A stretch of 64,000 nucleotides of DNA from Meghimatium bilineatum. Lineage: Eukaryota > Mollusca > Gastropoda > Stylommatophora > Philomycidae. Location: NCBI GenBank assembly GCA_034231615.1, contig CM067316.1, positions 31,436,009-31,500,008 on the forward strand. Direction: 5' to 3'. Positions 46,846 through 59,200 of the stretch are shown here, piece by piece; position 1 is the stretch's first letter, and every line of letters begins with the position of its first letter. The position numbers and the translations under genes are program-made. Below the pieces are notes generated by a model. That model was given only the letters and a program-made list of their open reading frames with translations. It was not told where the DNA came from and made no database searches.

Positions 46846-47140
46846 AACCGCCATGAGCACACTGGGAAATATTTTGAGGAAATATAGATTGGGGTATCGG
46901 TATTCTGTTCTTCCCAGTGAATCCCTAGGTACATAGTTCACTGGTTGGGCAATCAAAACACAATAACCAAAAAAACGTTCCTTAGAATAATCAAACAAAA
47001 ATATTGGCTGGTTTCATTGTTATACAATTGAAAAAAGTGATAATCTTGTTATACTGCATAACATCTTGTTATACATCTTGTTATTGTCATAGGACAATCA
47101 TTTAAAATAAATGATTCAGCAAAAATTTCAAAATGATCTA
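46846..47140. other. Region downstream of the ESCO stop, unrecognised
   Basis: Probable ESCO 3' UTR and flank. No TTTATT (minus-strand AATAAA) was found close to the stop. Confidence 0.3.
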
Positions 47141-47276
47141 TTATTGATAACTAAACTTGTACACCAGAAATGTTGGAGTTCCTATATAATTCTGTGCAAA
47201 TCTGCGTCCATCCGGAGTGGGATCGGAGAATGCAACTTTGTGTTTGGGAATTAGACTGCCATAATTAAACCATTGT
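47141..47276 (-). CDS. ESCO: ESCO acetyltransferase terminal exon
   Basis: Acceptor tcattttcag|A, stop TAA at 47143-47141. Encodes RQWFNYGSLIPKHKVAFSDP, then TPDGRRFAQNYIG and TFLVYKF. FSDPTPDG with the conserved aspartate and the FLVY end match ESCO1/2 C-termini. Joins in frame to the 52282-52448 exon. Confidence 0.91.
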
Positions 47277-50200
47277 CTGAAAATGAACAAAATATAAAGT
47301 TTACATGCACAGGATACACTAATTATTCTACTTTTTGACCGCTACAATTTAATGTAATAGTCTGCTACAAACTAATGGGTACAATACAAGAATCAGTGGA
47401 CAGGTTTCTACGGAACAAATAGCTAATATAATTAAACGGAACGAAATTCTGATAAAGACACATATACCGACGCTTCCAATATTCAACACGTTGTGCGATT
47501 AAAGCCCCTTACCACTCGGCATGCGAACTGCACACTGAGTGGGAGATGGATGGCCAGTTCATTGCGCGCAAATAGCTAGATCGGTATTTTTAGTTACGAC
47601 TTTTTAAGTTTCTGAGATAGTGCAATAACATATGCAATTAAAAAATTGGTATGTTGTCACATGATTTGTCCACTGATTCTTGTATTGTACCAACTAATGT
47701 ATAATGTATTAGTTCTTTTTTTTTTGTTAAAATAAAAATATACAGTGGAACTCCTTTATAGCGCATTCTTTTATAACACATTTCCCTGCTTAACCTGTAG
47801 CACGCCATTGTCTTGTCTGGCAGACAAAAAATTAGCATCTGTCATACACTATTGTCTGGTGAATCAGCCAAATAACATAGGGGCATTTGTCGCAAAGCCT
47901 GATTGGTTAAGTAACCAGATTTTGACCAATCCTGTTAGCTATTCTATCTGACTTCCTTTCCCGAACTGTTTATGAACGGGAAGGACGCGTATGGCGTTTT
48001 AGTAATGAAATATATCACATCTCTCCACATCGACAAATCCAAATGGAGACATGAACGTGAACCGGCTTTCATATACTCTTATTTTATCGCATTTTCAGTA
48101 AAATCATTATTGATTGTGATGTGTATTACTAAATTCTTGAGAGGTAAGTTGGTTTTTATATTAGAATATAGTGTTGGACATATTGCTTTCATGAGGGAGT
48201 GAATGAAATTTGACTTTTTTGGATCTATAACACATTTGAGTAGGTCTAGTGTTTTAAAGAACAATTTATGGCAAATATATAAGATTCATTCATTCTCACC
48301 AGTGATATTATGATGATTTGACAATGAAACCACATAAATTCTGTAGAACTTAGCTTTGTTTACAGGGTTCCAACTTCGGAAAATTTAAAAACCAAAGATA
48401 AGTAATTTTTAAATATTTTTTCCTTGTTTTGTTTGTTATAATTCATTAGTTTTTTTGTGAATAAAACGTCTTTACCACTTGCTTATACGTCTGATATAAC
48501 ACCCACATATAAAAAAATTACACCAATATATGCAGCATTCAATTCTTTATTTATATGCGCAAATATTACCCCTCTTCTTATTTAAAAGAGATTATAACAG
48601 CTACTCCTAAAGCTGGGGAATATTTATTCACTATAAATAGATCTCCAAATATAATAAATAGAGCTTTCGACAAGGTCTAGATAAATGAATTGATAATAAA
48701 GCTGCAATGAAATGGAATTAGGGGTAATATGAGTAACTACACAATAGGAAAGCAAGAGTGCCAAGGAAGTCTACAACAGCAAAAAAAGAGTTCCTCAAGG
48801 CTCAATACTGTCTCCAACTCTGTTTGTCTTCATAAATGATATAATTTGTGATATGCCACAAAGTGTAAGATCTGCAATGTATGCTGATGACTTCGCGGTG
48901 TGGTGTGTAGAAGAATATCTAAAGATCGTCATCAAAAAAATACAAAAGGCAGCAGACAACATAGCAGTATGGGCAGAGAAATGGATCATCATCAAGTGAA
49001 CTATTCTTTCCAGAACGTAGTCTTTCCTATGGATCTCTTGAATTCTCCGCGTCTTGAGCAAGTTGACCTGCATCTTCCAGTGACATACGCAGGCATTCTT
49101 GAATGTTTTTTGTCCAACGGCGTCTTGCGAATTATTCACCACATCCATAGAAAATTTCTTGGCACAATACTCCTGTAGTTTGCCATTGCTTTCAGGAGGA
49201 ACATCTGATTTAAACTGACACCGAGGAAAACACATACATTCTCACTTGGATGGAGAAATGGATGGTAAAGATAAATGCTGAAAAATCCTCAACAACACTC
49301 TTTACACTCTCAAATAAGGACAAAGCAGGAGAAAATGTAAAACTTGAAAATGTACGTATCCAAACAGAAGACGAGCCGGTGTACTTGTGCACTACACTAG
49401 ATAAGAGACTGACATGGAGGCCTCACATTGAGAAAGTAGAAGCAAAGGCAAGAAAGAAACTTGCCTTCCTGAGGAAATTGGTAGGAACAAACGGGGAGGG
49501 GGGGGCGCCGCAGCCCAATGAGGCAGCTTTAAAGAAGGTATATACAGGTGCAATTTGACCAGTACTAGAATATGGATCAACAGCATGGACTTCAGCAGCC
49601 AACTCCCATCTACAAGCCCTGAACAAAGTATAAAATCAAGCACTTCGTCTTATCGCAGGTGCCATGAAGACCTCTCCCATAAATGAAATGGAAAAAATTA
49701 CAGGCATCACCCCCTTACCATACATGCGAGACATTAAGACCATGATCCATACAGAAAAGTACAAGAGCATGCCAGCACATCCAATAAGGGCCAGATACTG
49801 TGACCTAGCTAGTGGAAGACTGAAGAGATGCAGTTTTATACACCAATCGAACTAAACAGAGAATATAAGGAAGAATTACCAGACATAACAAGAGAGATAT
49901 CACCAATACTTTTTCCAGTCCTGTGGGAGCAATACCCAAATCTCACTATCAGAACCACCATAAACAACTACCACACTATGATAGAACTGAATAATCTCCA
50001 AAATAAAAGAATAGTATGCAACATTATTGAAGAGAAGCATGGATACAAGTATATACAGATGGATCAGCAACTAGAGCTGTGAAGAATGGAGGTGCTGGGG
50101 TGTACAGAAAAAATACAGAAAAAGAAAATGAATCCACATGTGCACCTACTGGAATATTTTGCTCCAATTACTCTGCAGAAGTACAGGCTTTAAATATTGC

Positions 50201-53200
50201 TGCAAAAATAATTAAAAACACAAGTCAATGCCAGCAGGTGGTATTTCTTACTGATGCTATGTCTGTCCTACAAGCCCTTGACAGCTATAAGCTGCCAGAC
50301 CTGAAGAAAGCCATGCGAGAAGTGAGCATCCAAAGAAGGGTAGCACTACAGTGGATACCATCCCACTGTGGTATATCAGGAAATGAAGAGGCAGACAGAC
50401 TGGCAAAGGATGGAGCAACACAGGAACAAAAGATCCAAGAAATCACCTACCAAAAAAAGAGGACCCTCATCAAAACCATCAGGAAAGTCAACCAATCAAA
50501 AGACAATTACCACTATCTCAACAGAACAGACTATTATCTTCCGCCTCAGAACAGGCCACAACATATTAAACAGCCACTTAAATAGACTAAGACTTTACTC
50601 TGTGCCCTTGTGGTCAGGCAGAACAGACCGCTGAACATATGCAATACACTAAACCAGTTAAGGGAAGAACACTGGCCCACAGAGATGGATATCCACAGAA
50701 AGATGTATGGGAGCACTGAGGAGTTTTCAAATACAGCAGCATTTATTAAGAAAACAAGACTTGCTGTGTAGACATGTCAAAATGTGCAAAAAGATACATT
50801 CTCTTCTGGTTTGTCACGATGCGCAGTCTTCAAATGTTCAATTAATCTGCTTGTTTTCATGGCTTCATTTGAAAATACTCCCCCACATACTAGACACATT
50901 GGTAGCTGCTTTTTTACTGGTGATAATATGAATCCATGCCTTAAATATTCAGTGCTGCATTTTGTTTTTGATTTGGATAATTTTGATCTGCCATTTTGTA
51001 ATCACGGTTTTTTAGATATACTATATACTTTGACTTCAGTGATCTGCTTATTTGAACACATTGTGCTATTTTGTTAACTATTTGTGGATTTCCTCCAACA
51101 ATAAACTGTGTTATGACTTGTAGAATGTAGATGAATTGTCAGTATTTTTCAAACCCAATGTATACCCCCATTTCATCTGACCACCCCCATCCCCCCCACT
51201 TTTTTTTTCTTTGCCTGCGTCCACATTGAACTCCAATACTTTATTCAATACAAATCTGTACTACAATACATGTCATACTTAAAAAGAAAATACAGGCCCG
51301 TAATAATAATATAAATATAAACTTCACATTATATTTGGTACTCAAATTACCTACATTGTGCATATTTCCATATTTTTTAATCCATCTGACATATTTTCAC
51401 AATGTAGATACGCAAAGAAAGCATGAACTCTGAACTACGTAAACATTACGGCCAGGGATTAACCCTGTGCAGACTAATAATGTAATAATGGTCGCAACGA
51501 AACAAGTTTTAAAAAAGCGAGTCCCTGTGCCTCAGTGTTCTTCCAAAAGCAGTGAGATGCAGCAATTCTAAGGGTCATAGGGTTAGTACTACTACCGTAC
51601 CATTCTCACCTAAACCCAATAGAATTAGTCTGGGCTGAATTTAAGGCACAAGTAGAAACAGAAATAAAGCATTCAAATTTAAAAGATTTTGAAATACTTA
51701 CAAATGTCACCATCTCTAATATAACCAGGGATTATTGGAAGCAATATGAGATCCATGTGTTACAAGAGGAAGAGAAACATTGGAGGAAAGATGGTTTGTC
51801 CTTTATTTAGTGTAACAATTTTTAAAAGGTTGATCCATAGGTTTTGGCTACTTTTGGACGGGTGAGCCAGAACTACGTGACAACACTAATCTGGTGTAAT
51901 ATATGAAGTCGTAAAATTTCTTTTATAGAGACATAATAATTAGTATGCGTACAAAGATCAAAGAATTTCATCCGTTCATAAAAAACGACATGATGCACAA
52001 ATATAAAGTATAAATTTGTTGAGTCTAACCAAAAATAACATTGTATGCAAAGAATGGCATTAATATGTTAGATGATTACTCGGATAATTACATTTTTAAG
52101 GGAAAAGCTAGTGAAATGTGCTATAGAAGTATTTATCACTTCACAGTTACACTCTGAGCTGTTTTCAAGTTGTTAACTATGTATCACTCAGTTTTTTTTA
52201 ATTATAAAGAAAAATAATTTATAACCAGAATAGAAGACAAATGTTGAAATAATCCTGTACATTAATCTTGCTAAAACATACCTAACACAATCCAAAAGCT
52301 TTGTGGCTACTCCGCGCTTCCTTTTTTCAGCTACAACCCACAAACGGCTTATACCAACGCAAGCTGGTTCTGGCACTGATGCACAACACCAAGGCCGATG
52401 TCCGCTTTCTTGACTACTGTCCATATTCCCTGGTATAATGCGATGACCCTAAATAATAAAGATCAGAATTAAAGGTACGGTACTTATCCTCAATCAGCAA
52501 AATGTAATAGTTATTCCGGCAATAGCGATTCTGCAACCTGCATCTGTAGAGCAATAACATGCACACCAGGACATATACTATAGGGCTATCCCAGTATCAC
52601 TGCTAACAGAGTGACAGTCAGAACTCCTTGCAATCCACATTGTGAGCAACAACTATCATTCGCTAATAATGTCTACATCTGCAGTGTTGTTTCTTATATA
52701 AATTGGACAGTGTCTTCCATTGCTTGTTTTGTACCAGTTTTTTCCCCTCTGTTACCGTGATTTGACGTAATTTTTTTTTAAATTTGACCGTACTCGATTA
52801 TAAGACGAGAAGTATGAAGTAAGATTATTTTCCAAAAATTCTCAATTTATATTCGGATCTTAACTGTAATTATTTTCCTTCTAGCATTTGTGTCTGATTT
52901 AGTGACATGATTCTTCCTTGTCATTTTGGCATCAAATGTTACACATTGAAACGTGGCTTGGTCATCTATCCTTAAAACTATTTTATTTACATAGATGTTT
53001 CCTGCTCTTTGTTTTCATGAAAGTGTAAAAATGGTTTTGGCTGACTTTTGCTGACTATATCAATACTTACATACAATTTCAGTCCAACTAGTCCAAATAT
53101 CCATGGTGCTCTAAGTATTTTTTGTGGCAACCACAGTGCTCTTCTGTGTGCACCACAGAACTAGATCATCTGCATACAGTGCCATTCTAGTTTACAGGGC

Positions 53201-56200
53201 ATTTCTTTAATTAAGTCATTGATAAATATGAGGAAAAGAATGTGTGAGAGACTGTCTCTCCAAGACAAAAGTGCTTGTGAGAAAAAATCTATTTCGAACA
53301 TCACTTTTTCTTGGCAAACCACCTACTTTAGAAAATGTTAAATGTTCAGAATATTCTATTCAAACCAACTCTATTTTTTTTATTACATGATCTCTTGCAT
53401 CCACATCCAAACTCTATAAACCAAGAAATAAACGTGTGCTAGCACACGATAACACAGCCTAGTGAGAACAGTGGTGAGATAACTCCACCCTGAGGCACTC
53501 CATGGTGTAGCAGTACCTTCGTACTTTTCTTGTCATTTACTTGTACTCTTGCTCTTATGAAGAAAGGCATTGGTCCATCTATACATATTGCCACTTATCT
53601 TGTAGTTTCTGATTTTTTAAAGCAATCCTTTCTATAACTTGTAAATCAATTTATGCCACTAACACTGAAACACTGATTTCTTGTCTTGGAAAGCATACTC
53701 AATTTCCCATGAGAGATATGTAGCTTGATCCTCCGTGGAGTAGCATTGTCTAAAACGATAAGGCCTATGATAAGTATTATTGTCACTGATAACTAATATA
53801 ACTAGTAAATAGCAAACATATCAAATGTAAATTAATGTAAATGAGAAATAACAAAGGAACAAGGATTTTTTCTATGTTACAGTCCAATAGCGACCTTTAT
53901 CAAGCAACCAATATTTCTGCATTTTATAATTTAGATGATTCTTTAGATTTTGGATGCTGATGCCCAGGCTGTCATTCTATATTCCACTACAGGTCTGACT
54001 CTTACCCATGTAGACTTTTCGGAGAATACTTCTATTTGTTCCCCAACTTGTGCCAGCAAATTTCTCCATCAAGGATAGCTTCCTGCTCAGTGGTTATCAG
54101 GTCTGGTTTCCAGGTGAGTCGCTTTAGTTTGATCCCGAGATATGTAGAGTTCTCTTCATGTGCTAGCTCACTTCCATTTATTTGTAGATTTACTTTTTCG
54201 TGATGGTTATAAAATGATAAGATGGTTGTCACAGTTTTAGAGAGGTTGATCTGTACTTCCCAGTCAGATGCCCATTCACCTAGGGTGTTAAGTGCAGTCT
54301 GCATTCTGTTCTTTGCAGTGGATAGGTTGCCTACCATACTTCAAGCAGAAAAGACAGCTAGAAAGACAAAGAGCCTCTGAAATATGATATAACAGTTTCT
54401 CTTCAATATCATTGATGAATACCAGGAAGAGGGTAGAAGATATCACTCCTCCTTGAGGCACTGCTTGTTGGAAAGTAACATGTTTGCTTAGTTTACCATC
54501 TACTTTTACTCTTGCAGTGCGGTAGCAGAGGAAATGTTTTATCCAGCAGAATATTCTGCCTTCAATTTTGTTTTGGAGAAACTTGAAGCAGTACATCTTT
54601 CTATGAGTTTCATTAAAAAATTGGTAGCATATCCCATTCAGGGCGTAGCCATCAGCCCAGCATTTTTTGGCTGTAGTGAAATTTTAGGCAATATAAATAC
54701 ATTCAGTAGTTTGTCATTGCTTTCTGAACGGTCCGGATGCTCAGATGCCTGTGGCAGGGATCGAACTAGTTACCTTGGCTGTCACAGACGCGTTTTGTAC
54801 CACTTCGCTACAGTCGGACTATGAGTTAAATGAATTGAATATATATATATATATTTATTAAATTTGAAAGGCCATTGTATGGGTTAAATTTCCATAAATA
54901 CTGAATAAAGTAAAGAGGTTACTATAAAATTCTAACTATCAATGTAAAAAATAAATAGCTAACAATAAAACAAAGAACAGGGACAATTTTCCACGTTACA
55001 GTACAACAGGAACCTTTCTCAAGAAACACATAATTAAGAAAACACAAAACTATAAAAATATTCTTCTTCTTCTTCAGCGTTCATTCTCAAACTCCGACTG
55101 GATATCTCTTGTAGCAGGACCATGGTCCTATTAGATTTCCAGGAGGATGTAGTCCAGAGAATGGAAATGCATTGTGTCACCGTTTTATTTGCGTTAATGG
55201 CCCGACACATCCGTTTTCGGCGGTTTAAAAATATTCAAAATTAGAATGATTTGGACATGTTTTTTGTTATTAAACCAGCTGATAATGGTGGCACTGTTGT
55301 TGTTTGGCAGAAGGACTTATACATTAAAGAAGCAACCTGCCAGTTAGAGGAGCAGACTTTTTATCGTCCTTGTACTTTTTCCTATTTATGCGCATAATGA
55401 TAAAGTTGATAAAACTATCAAACAACTTGTTAACAACAACCAAATTCCCCGGATTGATCTTGCACTTTGGATTTTTAAGGGTTTGACAAAGAACTAGTAG
55501 GTCTACTTCCATCCCCAGTCATACTGGGCAATGGAACAAGATCTGCGTCTGCAAAACCTAAGAATTCCTCCTCGTCTGAATCACTATCCATGAAAAACTC
55601 TTGCAAAATGGAGTCCATCTTTGCAGAAAAATTTCCAACGAACAGATATTATGATAGCACAGAACTGCTCTGGCAAACAATCACCAGTAAATGTGAGTCT
55701 TGGGAGGAAGTTAGGTATACTTAGCTTCGTGTGGCAGGAATTATACGTCATGGAAAAATTACTTTGTGAAGTAACACACTCTGGAATAGGGCCATACCAA
55801 CGGGCACATCGTTGCGCCTACAGGCACCTAGTAATGTATATTCATTGGCGCAGTATTACGCCTGTAGGGTCTGTAAGGTTAAGACTTGCATGGCAGGTGA
55901 CAGTGTTCCTATTCTTTTATACATGGTCATTTTATCGCATTTTAGATCAAACCCCTGTAATGAAAATCTGCTCACAACCAGACAATAAATTGAGGATAAT
56001 ATTTTCATAAATAGGGGCAAACCTCCTGAATAGTTTCTGCAATACAGCAGCCAGAAATATGCTTGTCCTCAACATAGAAAAACACCTGAAGAGACAAAGA
56101 AATAATCATTGATAAATCTGTGATAATCATAATAAATATAACACAGAATATATAGATAAAATAGAAGCCAAAATAACAGCAACATTTAAAACAAGTGAAT

Positions 56201-59200
56201 ACACAGAGTAAAGGTGTTTACAAGAGTAAATTACAGAGTAATTTATTGCAATAAAATTCCATACTTGGAGCTAAGTTACATGAGAAATCACAGTTTTATA
56301 TCAATTGCTTTTTGTTTTATATCACTGCTGAAATACCAGAACATTGACATGATCTTCAAAAGAACGTTAATAAATGCAGTATTCATGCGGACACTGCTAC
56401 AAATGCCATACCCGGACCCTGACAGAGAAACTAGAACAAAAACTCGCTTTATGCGAAATGAAATGCCTGAGAACAGCACAGGAAGTAACAAAATGAGATA
56501 GAATAAACAATGACAGTATAAGAAAAAGAAATCTGATGAAAAAAATATTGTGCAAAGAATATATAGATTCACAAAGATCAAATGGTGTGGCCACCCAATC
56601 AGAATGGAACCAGATTTCATTTCATCGATAGTCTTCAATAAAAGATCATTTGAAAAGAGAAACAGGGAAAGACCCTAATGAAGATGGATAGATGACATCA
56701 GAGAAATACTAGAACATACTAGGCAGCGGCATCACAGTTTTTTAATGTCTTTTAATATGTCAAAAATACTTTATGTTTTATTTTTATTTCTTTTAATAGT
56801 TATTTTTTCATATGAAGTGTTGTTAGAACCTCTTTATTTATTTTCTTCTCTTTCCATGAAGTTCTCCCTATTCTCCTATATATCCACATCACAAGGCATA
56901 AATTCTGTCTTCTAGTTGTTTGTTCATTATTCATTAATGTACAATAGATGTATTTTACAATTCTCATTTTTGATTTGTTTGTGATACATAACTTCACAAT
57001 CCATCCTTTGACCTGTAACGAACTGTTGTAAAAAAAAAAATCAGGCGGATGTCTATCAGTGTACAGCCATCGGCAGATCTAGTCATCAGTTACTATGCAC
57101 TCAACAAGGAACTACATGATATTTAAGGTTCACGTGACCGGTAATTGGTGCCACGTTGGCAAATTAAAATTAAATTCCTTTACATGAATTTCTTTTGCAA
57201 GTTGGATGTAGATCTGAGTTGCAGTTTTAATTTTTACTCTCTGTTCAATCAAGATGAAAATTCAAAGAAGAAAAAAGAATCTGTTGAAATGGAAGTCATT
57301 TTTAGTGAAATTTTCAGCAAAAAACTGCTGAACTCCAACTCTGGCCTACAGCCTGTGGTATTCCTGACAGATGCTAGGTCAGTGCTTCAAGCTCTCCAGT
57401 CTGGAAAACTAACAGACTTGAAAAAACTACTTAGCGAATTGTCTTACCAGTATAGGGTAACCATGCAGTGGATACCCTCTCACTGTGGAACACCAGGCAA
57501 TGAAAAAACAGACCAACTGGCTAAGGAAGGTGCTGCCGAAGACCAACAAGATATACCAATCACCTACCATCAGAAAAAACAGATGATCAAGTCAATAAGA
57601 AAGCCACAAACACCAACACAAGATGACTATCATATTATGAACAGACCAGAACAAGTTATAATTCTACGTCTCAGAACAGGACACAACCGACTCCACAGTC
57701 ACATGTATACAAAGTTCAAGATTGGCAACACGGCCATGTGTACATGTGGACAGGCAGCACAGAGTGCCAAACATATACTTCAAGAGTGTTCTGAGCATGA
57801 AACGCTGAGGCAGACATATTGGCCAGAGGAAACAACACTGGAATCAAAGCTCTATGCGACACTGTATGAACTACAAAAGACAGTGAGTTTTATTAAGGAG
57901 ACAGAATTACAGATATAGACATGTTTCAAGTGAACGAAAGAAGAAGAAGAAAAGTGAAATTTTATGGATTTTGATTCTTGGATTCTTATGAATTCTTGGG
58001 ATATACAGATGTAGATCTTTCATTAGCCGATATGACAGGTGATGGAAACACTAGCTCTTTGTCCAGTATGTCTGGGGAAGATGATGTTATCGACAGACCC
58101 TAGGTTATATCGGGCTTTGCAACTTTTCTAAAGTTGCAAGGCCATAAGGGCTAGGTGATAACATTAGCGAAGTAGACGTGTTTCATTTGCTCTTATGACC
58201 TGATATTTTGAAAACAGTGATTGAAACTGCTCCATCTCCTGCTTCCCAAAAAAAACCATACAATTGTCAATTTCAAGGTGGATTGTACTCCAGAACTCTA
58301 CCAAGAAGAGGTGCATCATTTATGTTTGTTTTTTGTGCTTTGGGGGTTGGGGGGGGGGGGGGGGGAAAAATCATCATTACCACTTTCTCACACCTCTTAT
58401 ATCACACACACACACACACACTACTTATACTAATAGATTGATTATCATCTCTTTTTTCCTTATTTAAAATTTTTTTTTTTTGATCTCCTAAAACAAAATA
58501 TATTGCATTCTTCAAACACCCACCAAAAATAATTCAAATTGTCAACAAAAAAATCAGACTGCAAGAGGGGAAATTGCTTAATTTTTATGTGGCTTCCTAA
58601 GGTTATTGTTTGTTTTATTGAGAACCTCAGGAATTACGAGCGATTAGCTTACTTCCTATGTGCAATGGGGAGGTTTCTGAGCTTTCTTTCATATTCAGGA
58701 GACTTAATTTTTCGGCTTGGTGCAATGCGCATTCGAGGAGCCTTGTACTTGGGGGTGTGTGTATAATTGAAACAAAACGAGGTAAGCTGATAGTTTGCTT
58801 AGGTCACTCATTGTTTGTCTATCCTTTGACGAGGCGCTTCGCATCCAATGAGCTGTTCCTCATGTAGGAGGATCATTCTATTACCACCCTTTGTGTACCT
58901 AGGTCCCAAATCTAATTTCTTCCATATGAGCCGTGTTGGGCAACAACCACGGTCGAATTAGACTCAGGGTTGATACACCTTCCTAGACGAGGTGCTGCTT
59001 TGCTAAATACGTTGGGGGTCTGGAATTTGACCTGTGCATTTCTTACGCATTCACCATCTTCAGCTTGAGATGGCCTTCTAAATCCATAGCCAGGCACAGC
59101 CTGTATATTTTGACTCTTCGTCATTGTGTATATTATCCAAAGGGGTAGGTAAAATACGGATCTCGGACGAGGAGCTTCGCAGTGGGCTCTTGGGTACTGA

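Noticed and set aside
52514..52590. Possible missing ESCO exon (minus strand: HVIALQMQVAESLLPE, reminiscent of VVGCLIAE)
   Set aside because: It is followed by a stop after LLPE and has no usable GT donor before it; the intron to the next exon would be under 70 bp or non-canonical. Probably chance.
57145..57918. 257-codon open frame as a host RNase H gene
   Set aside because: Its RNase H and CCHC parts match LINE copies at 50, 46 and 63 kb, and it ends in the shared LINE 3' tail.
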